Source of the DNA: an uncultured Alistipes sp.
GTDB lineage: Bacteria > Bacteroidota > Bacteroidia > Bacteroidales > Rikenellaceae
NCBI GenBank assembly: GCA_959604655.1
Contig: CAUHCL010000014.1
Coordinates: forward strand, 1 to 29,923
Direction of reading: 5' to 3'
Length of the DNA stretch: 29,923 nucleotides
The notes under the pieces were generated by a model. It saw nothing but the letters and a program-made list of their open reading frames with translations, was not told the DNA's origin and did not search any database. Shown here one piece after another: positions 8,294-15,971 of this stretch; the first letter of the stretch is position 1; each line of letters starts with the position of its first letter. Both the position numbers and the translations under genes were made by a program.

Positions 8294-8301
8294 TAACTTT
8301 G
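8294..8301 (+). promoter_or_regulatory. -7 box of mazG
   Basis: TAACTTTG, the same sequence as the GH20 box on the opposite strand, 22 bases before the mazG ATG at 8324. No clear -33. Confidence 0.55.
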
Positions 8302-8323
8302 TGTGACATAATTCGATTTCGAT

Positions 8324-9112
8324 ATGAACGAACAGAAGAAACTCAAGGCTGTCGAGCGGCTGTTGGAGGTGATGGACACCCTGCGCGTAAAGTGTCCGTG
8401 GGACCGCGAGCAGACCTTCGAGTCGCTGAGGAACAACACCATAGAGGAAACCTACGAACTCGCCGACGCCATCGCCGACCACGACATGGCGGGCATAAAG
8501 GAGGAACTGGGCGACCTGCTGCTGCACGTGGTATTCTACTCGAAGTTAGGCGAGGAACAGGGCGCGTTCGACATGGCCGACGTAGCCGAGGCCGAGTGCG
8601 ACAAGCTCATATACCGCCATCCGCACGTTTACAGCGACATACATGCCGACACCCCCGACGAGGTGACCAAGAACTGGGAGGCCCTCAAGCTGCGCAAGAA
8701 GAACCGTCGGGGCGGCATTCTCGGCGGCGTGCCTCGCTCGCTGCCCGCGATGGTGAAGGCCTACCGAGTGGGCGAGAAGGCCGCCAACTCGGGATTCGAC
8801 TGGGAGCACAAGGAGGATATATGGGCCAAGGTGAAGGAGGAGATAGCCGAGGTGGAGGCCGAAATGGAGCGCCGCGACGCCGACCGCACCGCCGAGGAGG
8901 TGGGCGACCTCTTCTTCGCGCTGGTGAACATGTGCCGCCTCTACGGCATCGATCCCGAACTCTCGCTCGAACGCGCCAACAAGAAATTCATCTCGCGCTT
9001 CTCGCACATGGAACGCGAGGCCGAGAGCGACGGCCGCCTCTTCACCGACATGTCGGCCGAGGAACTGGACGTGCTGTGGCACAAAGCCAAGCAGGCGGAG
9101 AGCGGGCGATAG
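8324..9112 (+). CDS. mazG: Nucleoside triphosphate pyrophosphohydrolase
   Basis: A 262-residue cytosolic enzyme that hydrolyses NTPs and dNTPs to the monophosphate and pyrophosphate, cleaning up noncanonical nucleotides. The tandem MazG architecture is visible. The first domain (about 5-110) has CPWDREQT at 24-31, the metal-binding EETYE at 41-45 and EELGD at 60-64. The second domain (about 150-250) has FDWEHKEDIW and EEVGDLFFALVN. Length equals E. coli MazG (263). The start follows the promoter directly. The carbonic anhydrase-like and kinase genes follow on the same strand, but a structured element lies between. Confidence 0.95.
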   Translation: MNEQKKLKAVERLLEVMDTLRVKCPWDREQTFESLRNNTIEETYELADAIADHDMAGIKEELGDLLLHVVFYSKLGEEQGAFDMADVAEAECDKLIYRHPHVYSDIHADTPDEVTKNWEALKLRKKNRRGGILGGVPRSLPAMVKAYRVGEKAANSGFDWEHKEDIWAKVKEEIAEVEAEMERRDADRTAEEVGDLFFALVNMCRLYGIDPELSLERANKKFISRFSHMEREAESDGRLFTDMSAEELDVLWHKAKQAESGR

Positions 9113-9144
9113 AAAAATGAGCACAGGATTTGCGGCCGAGTTTT

Positions 9145-9236
9145 CGGGCGCAGCCTGCGAAGTCGGCTGCCGAGCGGCAGCGAGCAGCGGGCCTTCGCGG
9201 GGCGAGGCTGCGGCCCGCACGACTCTGACGAGTCGT
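9145..9236. repeat. Nested long hairpin plus second hairpin between mazG and the gamma-CA gene
   Basis: CGGGCGCAGCCT (9145-9156) pairs with AGGCTGCGGCCCG (9205-9217) with one bulged base. Inside, GCGAAG (9157-9162) pairs with CTTCGC (9193-9198). Inside that, GCTGCC (9166-9171) pairs with GGCAGC (9176-9181) around GAGC. A G-rich segment (9199-9204) is left unpaired on one side. A separate perfect 7-bp hairpin ACGACTC/GAGTCGT follows at 9219-9236 with loop TGAC. No T tract follows. Asymmetric G-rich bulge plus inner hairpin resembles the 19236-19285 element in layout but not in sequence. It may be a mobile palindrome or an RNA processing signal. Confidence 0.5.
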
Positions 9237-9266
9237 AATATGTTAACCGATAAAATATTTACCCCT

Positions 9267-9791
9267 ATGGCATACATCAAGGAAATACGCGGCCACACGC
9301 CCGAGATAGGCGAAGGCACTTTCGTGGCCGAGACCGCCGTAATAGTCGGCGACGTGAAGATCGGCCGCGACTGCTCGATATGGTTCAACGCCGTACTGCG
9401 CGGCGACGTGAACTCGATCACCATAGGCGACCGCACCAACATACAGGACGGCGCCGTGATCCACACCCTCTACGACAAATCGCCCCGCCCGTCGCAGACC
9501 CATATAGGCAACGACGTGTCGGTAGGCCACAACGCCACCATCCACGGAGCCGTGATCGAGGACAACTGCCTGATAGGCATGGGATCGACCGTGCTCGACA
9601 ACGCCGTGGTCCGCAGCGGCTGCATCGTGGCGGCGGGCGCGCTCGTGCTCTCGGGTGCGGAGCTGGAGCCCGACTCGCTCTATGCGGGCGTCCCCGCGAA
9701 GAAGATCCGCGAAGTCACGCCCGAGCAGCGCGAACAGATAATCAAGCGCACGGCACACGATTACCGCCTCTACGCCTCGTGGTACGAATAG
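9267..9791 (+). CDS. Gamma-class carbonic anhydrase family protein (YrdA-like)
   Basis: A 174-residue left-handed beta-helix protein with hexapeptide repeats running from about residue 15 to 140 (VGDVKIGRDCSIWFNAVLRGD and on). The three zinc-ligand histidines of the gamma carbonic anhydrase family are in place: His66 (DGAVIHT), His88 (VGHNA) and His93 (ATIHG), with the last two five residues apart. Many such proteins have low or unproven carbonic anhydrase activity, so the enzyme call is tentative. The frame is open back to an ATG at 9117, but those 50 codons translate the structured element, so I choose the ATG at 9267 (MAYIKEIRG), the usual family start. It lies 26 bases before the kinase gene, probably in one transcript. 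Confidence 0.88.
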   Translation: MAYIKEIRGHTPEIGEGTFVAETAVIVGDVKIGRDCSIWFNAVLRGDVNSITIGDRTNIQDGAVIHTLYDKSPRPSQTHIGNDVSVGHNATIHGAVIEDNCLIGMGSTVLDNAVVRSGCIVAAGALVLSGAELEPDSLYAGVPAKKIREVTPEQREQIIKRTAHDYRLYASWYE

Positions 9792-9817
9792 CGCGGGGCA
9801 CACGCAGAATGGACTGA

Positions 9818-11260
9818 ATGAAAGATACCGCCGCCGAAAAACCGAAAAACCGAAATCCGTTACACGCCATGAACAAAAGGTTGAACCCCAAAAACTTGGC
9901 GAATATGATAAAGCTGAAGCACACGCGATCGACAGGCATTCTCAACCTGCTGATAGCCATTGTCATCACACTCACGGTCAATTTCTCGTACCTGCTGTCG
10001 ATGATGGTCGAGCAACGCGAAAACAACGACCAGCGGCGACAGAACGAGCATTCGGAATTTCGCAAGCCCGAGCGCGAAGGCGTGCTGCATCTGTCGCGCG
10101 ACGGTTACGGATATCTGTTGAGCGAAAGCACGCCCTCGCCCGAGCATCCCGACTCGGTGCGCGTCGACAGCGTTTTCGTGAACAACCGCAAGGTCAAATG
10201 GTACAATCTCAACGACGGCGACACCCTGCTGTGCACCATATTCCCCGGGCGCGGCAACTCCAACCCGGGACTCGACGAGGTGCTTCGCCAGAACGGCAAC
10301 GAGATCAACGCCCCCATGATCTTCGACCGCCCCAAGCGCGACCAGGACATGGCGGTGCAGATGGTCTACTACTTCCTGCTCTCGTACCTTCTGCTGACCG
10401 TAATGACGGCGCGCATGCACAAGCAGAAATATCTCACGCGAAGCTACATGCAGCGCTGCGCGCTGGCCGTGGCGGCGGCATTCGCCTGCTACTTCTTCGC
10501 CCCTGTCATCAACTGGCAGACGGGAAAGGTGATGATGATGTTCCGCCACGGAAACATGTTCCTCGACCTGCTCGTCATGCTCAAATGCACCGTGGTGCTG
10601 GCCGTGGCGGTGCTCTACGGCCGAATCTACGCGCTGCTCTACCGCCAGCAGCAGATATTGCTCGAAAACGAGCATCTGCGCAACGAGAACCTCCAGACGC
10701 AATACAACATGCTGATGGGCCAGATCAGCCCCCACTTCTTCTTCAATTCGCTCAACTCGCTGGCCATGCTGGTGCGCGACAACGACGAGCAGAAGGCGCT
10801 GGCCTACATCGACCAGCTGTCGTACACGTTCCGATACATCATACAGAACGGACAGAACACCAAATCGACCCTTGAAGAGGAGATGGCCTTCGCCCACGCC
10901 TACGGCGAACTGTTCAAGGTGCGCTATGCCGACAAGCTGTTCTTCGACACCGACATCGATCCGCGTTACATGAAATGGACGCTGCCCGCGCTCTCGCTGC
11001 AACCGCTCATAGGCAACGCCGTGAAGCACAACACCATCACCCGCAAGCAGCCGTTCCACATATCCATCCGCACCGAGGGCAGCACGCTGGTGGTGTCGAA
11101 CCGCAAGAATCCCAAGCTCGAACCCGAGCCGAGCACGGGCATCGGGCTCAAGAACCTGCGCAGCCGCTGGAAGCTCATCGCGGGAGAAGAGATACAAATC
11201 ATCGAGACCGACGACGAATTTACGGTGCGTCTGCCTCTGCAAAAACCCGTTACGGAATGA
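9818..11260 (+). CDS. LytS/YehU-type sensor histidine kinase
   Basis: A 480-residue inner-membrane kinase. Hydrophobic helices lie at about 41-62, 179-198, 213-233 and 247-268. Residues about 63-178 form an extracytoplasmic sensor region of unknown fold. The His_kinase (PF06580) domain follows: phospho-acceptor His306 in QISPHFFFNSLNSL, N-box QPLIGNAVKHN at 395-405 and G-box GIGLKNL at 441-447. This family lacks the usual HisKA dimerisation domain. The stop codon overlaps the regulator start (ATGA at 11257-11260), so the pair is translationally coupled. Met1 is used; Met18 and Met30 are possible alternatives. The signal sensed is unknown. Confidence 0.92.
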   Translation: MKDTAAEKPKNRNPLHAMNKRLNPKNLANMIKLKHTRSTGILNLLIAIVITLTVNFSYLLSMMVEQRENNDQRRQNEHSEFRKPEREGVLHLSRDGYGYLLSESTPSPEHPDSVRVDSVFVNNRKVKWYNLNDGDTLLCTIFPGRGNSNPGLDEVLRQNGNEINAPMIFDRPKRDQDMAVQMVYYFLLSYLLLTVMTARMHKQKYLTRSYMQRCALAVAAAFACYFFAPVINWQTGKVMMMFRHGNMFLDLLVMLKCTVVLAVAVLYGRIYALLYRQQQILLENEHLRNENLQTQYNMLMGQISPHFFFNSLNSLAMLVRDNDEQKALAYIDQLSYTFRYIIQNGQNTKSTLEEEMAFAHAYGELFKVRYADKLFFDTDIDPRYMKWTLPALSLQPLIGNAVKHNTITRKQPFHISIRTEGSTLVVSNRKNPKLEPEPSTGIGLKNLRSRWKLIAGEEIQIIETDDEFTVRLPLQKPVTE

Positions 11261-12033
11261 ATGTACTGATAGTGGAGGACGAGACGGCCGCCGCCGCGAA
11301 CCTCAAGGCCATACTGCGTTCGATAGACCCCGACTGCAACATCACGGCGGTACTCGAAAGCATCGAGGAGACGGTGGACTATTTCAGCGACGCGGAGAGT
11401 ACCATCCCCGACATCGTGTTCATGGACATCCACCTGGCCGACGGCGAATCGTTCCGCATATTCGATTCGGTCGACATAGCCTCGCCCATCGTATTTACCA
11501 CCGCATACGACGAATACGCGCTGAAGGCGTTCAAGGTGAACAGCATCGACTACCTGCTCAAACCCATCAAGGCCGACGACATGCGGCACGCCATCGAGAA
11601 GTTCGCCCGCCTGAGCGGCACCGAGCGCACCGACTACAATAACAAGGTCGACACCATGATCGAGACCTCGAAGCGGGAGAGCCAACGCGTATTCCTCGTA
11701 CACTACAAGGACAGGATCATACCTCTGAATATAGACGACGTGGCCTATTTCTACACCTCGAACGAGAAGGTCACCGCCTCGACATATTCGGGCGACCGCT
11801 ACGCGATAGACCGCACGCTGGAGACGCTCCAGACCACCCTGCCCGACGACGAATTCTTCCGCGCCAACCGCCAGTTCATCATCGCGCGCAAGGCCGTGAA
11901 GGATATCGCCGTGTGGTTCGGCAGCCGTCTGTCGCTCAATCTGACGGTCGAGATTCCCGAAAAAATCATCATTTCGAAAGCCCGTGTGCCCGAATTCAAG
12001 CAGTGGCTCACGTCGGTTCACCCCGCCGATTAG
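11257..12033 (+). CDS. LytTR-family response regulator
   Basis: A 258-residue cytosolic transcription factor paired with the upstream kinase. The receiver domain covers residues 1-120 with acidic pair Glu7-Asp8, phospho-acceptor Asp57 (FMDIHL), Thr81/82 and Lys102 (LLKPI). A LytTR DNA-binding domain covers about 150-250 (FLVHYKDRIIPLNIDDVAYF, then FFRANRQFIIARKAV). The frame is open far upstream inside the kinase gene, but the start is the ATG at 11257, which overlaps the kinase stop by four bases and gives the standard MNVLIVEDE N terminus. A hairpin terminator follows at once. The Spy-like and barrel genes downstream are candidate targets, by position only. Confidence 0.94.
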   Translation: MNVLIVEDETAAAANLKAILRSIDPDCNITAVLESIEETVDYFSDAESTIPDIVFMDIHLADGESFRIFDSVDIASPIVFTTAYDEYALKAFKVNSIDYLLKPIKADDMRHAIEKFARLSGTERTDYNNKVDTMIETSKRESQRVFLVHYKDRIIPLNIDDVAYFYTSNEKVTASTYSGDRYAIDRTLETLQTTLPDDEFFRANRQFIIARKAVKDIAVWFGSRLSLNLTVEIPEKIIISKARVPEFKQWLTSVHPAD

Positions 12034-12060
12034 GCGATTCACCCCCTCGATTGCGACGTT

Positions 12061-12094
12061 CGACCGATGCCTCGGCATCGGTTGCGTTGTTTTG
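12061..12094 (+). terminator. Terminator of the kinase-regulator transcript
   Basis: ACCGATGCC (12063-12071) and GGCATCGGT (12074-12082) form a perfect inverted repeat, followed by a T-rich tract (12085-12094). It sits 30 bases after the regulator stop and directly before the next promoter. Confidence 0.65.
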
Positions 12095-12098
12095 TACC

Positions 12099-12106
12099 TA
12101 TCTTTG
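12099..12106 (+). promoter_or_regulatory. -7 box of the Spy-like gene
   Basis: TATCTTTG matches TAnnTTTG exactly. The leader to the ATG at 12172 is about 60 bases and contains a small CTCGG/CCGAG hairpin (12129-12146). Confidence 0.6.
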
Positions 12107-12171
12107 TAACAGCAAAAGGATAGCAAGCCTCGGACAAATAGCCGAGACAATTCACCTAAAACGAAAACAGG

Positions 12172-12651
12172 ATGAAACGAGTAAGAACATTGGCAATCGC
12201 AGCGGCCCTGCTCATGGGAACGGCCGCTTTCGCCCAGAATCAGGACGGACCGCAGCGTCCGCAACGCAAACAGCTGTCGGCCGAGGAAGTGGCCACCATG
12301 CGCACCGACCGCATGGCAAAATCGCTCGAACTCACCGACAAGCAGAAGGCCGAGATCTACAAGCTCAACCTCGAGAGCGCGGCCGAGCAGCAGAAAGAGC
12401 GCGAGGAGATGATGAAACTGATGCAGGAGCGTCGCGAGAAGCAGAAGGCCCGCGAGGAGGCTTGCGACGAGCAGATGCAGAAGATACTCGACGCATCGCA
12501 GTATAAGAAATGGTTGAAACAGAAGCAGAACGAGCAGAACCGCAGCCGTATGGGACAAGGCGGCGAAGGACGGTTCGGCGGCGGGAGACCCATGGGAGGA
12601 GGTCCTCAGGGTTTCGGCGGCGGAGGTTTCGACAACGGCATGGGATTCTAA
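12172..12651 (+). CDS. Periplasmic Spy-like / DUF4890-type protein
   Basis: A 159-residue exported protein. Signal peptide 1-21 (AAFA before QNQD). Residues about 36-125 are a highly charged helical region rich in Lys, Glu and Gln, containing the LTxxQ-type motif LTDKQ (54-58). This is typical of Spy/CpxP-like periplasmic proteins and the Bacteroidota DUF4890 family, which may act as chaperones or envelope-stress sensors. Residues 128-159 form a low-complexity tail of Gly, Met, Phe and Pro (GGGRPMGGGPQGFGGGG). The neighbouring barrel protein has a similar tail. Its own promoter and terminator make it monocistronic. The function is inferred only from composition. Confidence 0.8.
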   Translation: MKRVRTLAIAAALLMGTAAFAQNQDGPQRPQRKQLSAEEVATMRTDRMAKSLELTDKQKAEIYKLNLESAAEQQKEREEMMKLMQERREKQKAREEACDEQMQKILDASQYKKWLKQKQNEQNRSRMGQGGEGRFGGGRPMGGGPQGFGGGGFDNGMGF

Positions 12652-12726
12652 ATTCTTCAGTCCAATCTTCACAAGGGATCCCATATTCCATTCAAGGCAG
12701 TAATGGAAATTAGGTTGTTTTTCGGA

Positions 12727-12759
12727 AGGGGTGCCGTTCGTCATTTGGCACCCCTGTTT
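12727..12759 (+). terminator. Terminator of the Spy-like gene
   Basis: AGGGGTGCC (12727-12735) pairs with GGCACCCCT (12747-12755), followed by GTTTT. It lies about 75 bases after the stop codon. Confidence 0.8.
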
Positions 12760-12804
12760 TGTCGATTCACCCCCGAATCGGCGCATGCAAGGTAAATAAA
12801 TCCC

Positions 12805-12812
12805 TATATTTG
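12805..12812 (+). promoter_or_regulatory. -7 box of the outer-membrane barrel gene
   Basis: TATATTTG matches TAnnTTTG. Transcription would start near 12819, leaving an unusually long leader of about 165 bases before the ATG at 12985. Confidence 0.6.
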
Positions 12813-12815
12813 TAA

Positions 12816-12921
12816 CGTTTTCGTTAAGCCGAGGGCAGAGCCGAACTCGTTCAAGCTATGCCGAGGCGAGAAAACGAAGGCAGACAAGCCAAGATTTTTC
12901 CGCACAATCGGACATTGTGCG
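12816..12921 (+). promoter_or_regulatory. Folded 5' leader of the barrel gene
   Basis: The leader can fold into two hairpins. The first is long and imperfect: CGTTTT (12816-12821) with AAAACG (12871-12876), GCC (12828-12830) with GGC (12865-12867), GGCA (12834-12837) with TGCC (12859-12862), and GAAC/GTTC around a TC tip (12843-12852). The second is a perfect 8-bp stem, CGCACAAT (12901-12908) with ATTGTGCG (12914-12921). No T tract follows the second stem, so it is not a simple terminator. The leader may control RNA stability or translation. Confidence 0.45.
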
Positions 12922-12950
12922 TCGGCCAACCGTGTGAAAACGAAATTTAA
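12858..12950 (+). CDS. Possible 30-residue leader peptide
   Basis: A complete small frame within the leader: ATG at 12858, TAA at 12948. The peptide starts MPRRENEGRQ and ends GQPCENEI. It contains two cysteines and is mostly polar and basic. It ends 34 bases before the ATG of the barrel gene. There is no strong ribosome-binding site, and the start lies within the first hairpin, so translation is uncertain. It could be a regulatory upstream frame or simply an open stretch of leader RNA. Confidence 0.25.
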   Translation: MPRRENEGRQAKIFPHNRTLCVGQPCENEI

Positions 12951-12984
12951 TGAACAAATAAAATAGCGAAAAGCAGACAGGAGT

Positions 12985-15897
12985 ATGAAGAAATTATTAA
13001 GTACCGTTCTTTTCATTTGCCTGACAGCGGCGGCATTCGCCCAGCAGCGCGGCAAACTCACCATGTCGGTGATCGACACGCAGACACGCGAAGGCATAGC
13101 CGGAGCCGTGGTCGAGGTAACGCCCGCAGGCGCACCCGACAGCGAGAAGAAGTATTACACCTCGGGATTCGGCGGCAAGACCGAGATCCCCAACCTCAAA
13201 TACGGCGAGTACGACATAGTAGTCACGTTCCTCGGATACGACGATCTGAAAAAGAGCGTCAAGATCGACGCGGCCGCCAAGGATCTGGGCAACGTGGAGA
13301 TGAGCGAGAGCGCCACCAACATCGACACCGTGGTGAAGGAGGTGCAGGCCATCCGCGCCTCGCAGAAGGGCGACACGGTGAGCTACAACGCCGAGGCCTT
13401 CAAGGTGGCCAACGACGCCGACGTGGAGGGACTGCTCAAGAAGATGCCGGGCATCACCATCACCAACGGCAGCGTGGAGGCCCAGGGCGAGACGGTGAAG
13501 AAGATCTTCGTCGACGGCAAGGAGTTCTTCGGCGAGGATGTGTCGACGGCCCTCAACTCGCTGCCCGCGCAGGCGGTAAAGAACGTCGAGGTCTACAACA
13601 AGCTGAGCGACAACGCCGAGTTTTCGGGCATGGACGACGGCGAGGGATACAAGGCCATCAACATCGTAACGTTCGAGAACATGCGCCAGGGCGTGTTCGG
13701 CAAACTCTACGCAGGTTACGGCTACCAGCCCGACACCGACGACATCACTGCGGCGAACAAATATATCTTCGGCGGTAATGTCAACTATTTCGAAAAGAAT
13801 CACCGTCTGTCGGGCATCGCGCTGCTCAACAACATCAACCAGCAGAACTTCTCGTTCGAGGATATCCTCGGCGTGTCGGGTTCCACAGGCGGCATGGGCG
13901 GCGGTATGGGCCGCGGCGTGGGCCAGTACATGGTGCGCCCGCAGAGCGGCGTGGCCGCGGTAGGATCGATCGGACTCAACTACACGGGCTCGTGGGGTGA
14001 GAACGACAAGGTGAAACTGGAGGCCAGCTACTTCTTCAACCGCACCCGCACGAAGAACCTCTCGGAGACAATAAAATGGTACGAGGCTCCGCTCGAGGAT
14101 CTGGGTACGCTGGAGCAGACGGGCTATTCCGACAACCTGAACTACAACAACCGCCTCAACGCCCGTTTCGATTGGCGCATATCGGAGAACCAGTCGATCA
14201 TGTCACGCACGGGACTCAGCTTCCAGTCGTACGATCCGTACAGCATGACCGAAGGTCTGCAATACGGCGACGCCATACACAACATCATAATGAACGGCCG
14301 CGAAGCCAACCAGGGCGGATACAACATATCGGAGTTCCTGCAATACCGACTCAAACTCGGCAAGCCGGGCCGACTGCTCACCGCCGACGTGAGATTCGGA
14401 TACCGCAATAACGACAACGACTCGAAAAGTTACTCGAATCAGGAGACCATCGACAACGGCGACGGCACCTACTCGCCCCTGTTGCGCTATCTGGCCAACG
14501 GTACCGATTCGAACAACACCAACATCGAGGGAGCCATAAACTACGCCGAGCCTCTGTCGAAATACTCGCAGATCAACTTCCAGTACCGTCTGGGCTACAC
14601 GGGCCAGGAGAACGACAAACAGACGTGGAACTTCGGCAACGACGACTCTTACACCAACGGCGTGCTCGATCCGCAGCTCTCGAACAAGTATACCAGCGAC
14701 TACACCACCCACCGCGTAGGCCCGGGCTTCCGTTACAGCAAGGAGCGCAACACCCTCGTGCTCGACCTGAACTACCAGTACTCGACCCTCAACGGCGAGG
14801 TGCAGGCCATGAACACCCAGGCGGTGAAACGCTCGTACAACGACTTCACCTACTTCCTGATGGGCAACTTCAACATCAACCGTCAGAACTCGATCCGCCT
14901 GTTCGTAATGTCGGGCACCGACAACCCGCGCATCACGCAATTGCAGAATCTGCTCGACATATCGGACTTGCAGTACGTAACGGGCGGTAACGAGCGACTC
15001 AACCCCGCCTACTCGCACCGAATCAACTTCCACTACAACAACACCAATCTCGAGAAGGGACGCACCTTCATGTGGATGTTCTCGTTCCAGAGCACGTCGG
15101 ACTACATATCGTCGAGCATCTACACGGGCGAGCATATCCCGCAGAGCGTAATCGACGAGGTGGGCGCGACTCCCATACAGTACACCACCTACGACAACGT
15201 GGACGGATTCCTGAACCTCCGCACCCACATAAGCTACGGTCTGCCGCTCAACTTCATGAAGTGCAACTTCAACATCATGGCGGGCGTCAACTACTCGAAA
15301 ATGCCCTCGCTCGTGAACGGCGCGCGCAACATGGCGAGCAACATAGGCTACGACGCCAACGTGGTGCTGGGCAGCAACATTTCGGAGAACATCGACTTCA
15401 CCCTTTCGTGGAACGGAACCTACAACCAGGCCGACAACTCGCTGGCCGCGGGCGGCCGCAAGAACGAGTACTTCAACCACTCGGCTTCGGGATCGCTCAA
15501 AACGGTATTCTGGAAGGGCTTCACCTTCACCGCCAGCGCCAACTACGTGCAGTACATAGGTTTCACCAACGACTACAACGACTCCTACACCCTCTGCAAC
15601 GCCTACATAGGCAAGAAGCTGTTCCGCAACCAGCTGGGTGAGATCATGGTCGGCGTGAACGACATCTTCAACCAGAACACCTCGTTCGCCCGCACCACGG
15701 GATCGGGATTCACGCAGAACTCGTGGAACAGCGTGATAGGACGTTACTTCACGGTGCAGTTCAACTACAACCTCCGCGTGTTCGGCAAGAAAGGCTCGCG
15801 CGTACTCTCCGACTACGGCATTTCGGACGGCAAGAGTTCGGCCCGCCGCATGGGTCCCCCGATGGGAGGCCCCGGAGGCCCGGGCGGTCCGAGATAA
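12985..15897 (+). CDS. Outer-membrane beta-barrel protein, CarboxypepD_reg/plug-like N terminus
   Basis: A 970-residue outer-membrane protein. Signal peptide 1-19 (AAAFA before QQRG). Residues about 22-105 form a carboxypeptidase-regulatory-like beta-sandwich (GIAGAVVEVTPAG, FLGYDD). Residues about 130-225 resemble a TonB-receptor plug (LLKKMPGITITNG, IFVDGKEFFGEDVSTALNSL). The remainder to about 930 is a large barrel of the OMP_b-brl (PF14905) kind, ending in the strand YFTVQFNYNLRVF. A tail of about 35 residues follows, ending in a Gly/Pro/Met-rich run (MGPPMGGPGGPGGPR) instead of the usual terminal aromatic. An AGGAG lies only one base before the ATG. No SusD partner is present, so it is not a standard polysaccharide locus. 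The substrate is unknown. Confidence 0.88.
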   Translation: MKKLLSTVLFICLTAAAFAQQRGKLTMSVIDTQTREGIAGAVVEVTPAGAPDSEKKYYTSGFGGKTEIPNLKYGEYDIVVTFLGYDDLKKSVKIDAAAKDLGNVEMSESATNIDTVVKEVQAIRASQKGDTVSYNAEAFKVANDADVEGLLKKMPGITITNGSVEAQGETVKKIFVDGKEFFGEDVSTALNSLPAQAVKNVEVYNKLSDNAEFSGMDDGEGYKAINIVTFENMRQGVFGKLYAGYGYQPDTDDITAANKYIFGGNVNYFEKNHRLSGIALLNNINQQNFSFEDILGVSGSTGGMGGGMGRGVGQYMVRPQSGVAAVGSIGLNYTGSWGENDKVKLEASYFFNRTRTKNLSETIKWYEAPLEDLGTLEQTGYSDNLNYNNRLNARFDWRISENQSIMSRTGLSFQSYDPYSMTEGLQYGDAIHNIIMNGREANQGGYNISEFLQYRLKLGKPGRLLTADVRFGYRNNDNDSKSYSNQETIDNGDGTYSPLLRYLANGTDSNNTNIEGAINYAEPLSKYSQINFQYRLGYTGQENDKQTWNFGNDDSYTNGVLDPQLSNKYTSDYTTHRVGPGFRYSKERNTLVLDLNYQYSTLNGEVQAMNTQAVKRSYNDFTYFLMGNFNINRQNSIRLFVMSGTDNPRITQLQNLLDISDLQYVTGGNERLNPAYSHRINFHYNNTNLEKGRTFMWMFSFQSTSDYISSSIYTGEHIPQSVIDEVGATPIQYTTYDNVDGFLNLRTHISYGLPLNFMKCNFNIMAGVNYSKMPSLVNGARNMASNIGYDANVVLGSNISENIDFTLSWNGTYNQADNSLAAGGRKNEYFNHSASGSLKTVFWKGFTFTASANYVQYIGFTNDYNDSYTLCNAYIGKKLFRNQLGEIMVGVNDIFNQNTSFARTTGSGFTQNSWNSVIGRYFTVQFNYNLRVFGKKGSRVLSDYGISDGKSSARRMGPPMGGPGGPGGPR

Positions 15898-15914
15898 CCG
15901 ACAACCCGTAAAAG

Positions 15915-15956
15915 ACAATTTCCCCCGCTGTTCGGAACAGCGGGGGAAATTGTTTT
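15915..15956. terminator. Bidirectional terminator between the barrel and GH43 genes
   Basis: A 19-bp perfect inverted repeat: 15915-15933 (ACAATTTCCCCCGCTGTTC) with 15935-15953, folding with a UUCG-containing tip. T tracts leave on both strands. It lies between convergent genes. Confidence 0.93.
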
Positions 15957-15971
15957 ATCGACCGGCAAGAC

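Noticed and set aside
9117..9266. A 50-residue N-terminal extension of the gamma-CA protein starting at 9117
   Set aside because: The extension is a translation of the nested hairpins. The family begins at the MAYIKEIRG methionine (9267).
12985..15897. SusC-type TonB-dependent receptor of a polysaccharide utilisation locus
   Set aside because: No SusD partner, no adjacent sugar regulator, and the barrel pattern fits the OMP_b-brl family better than SusC.
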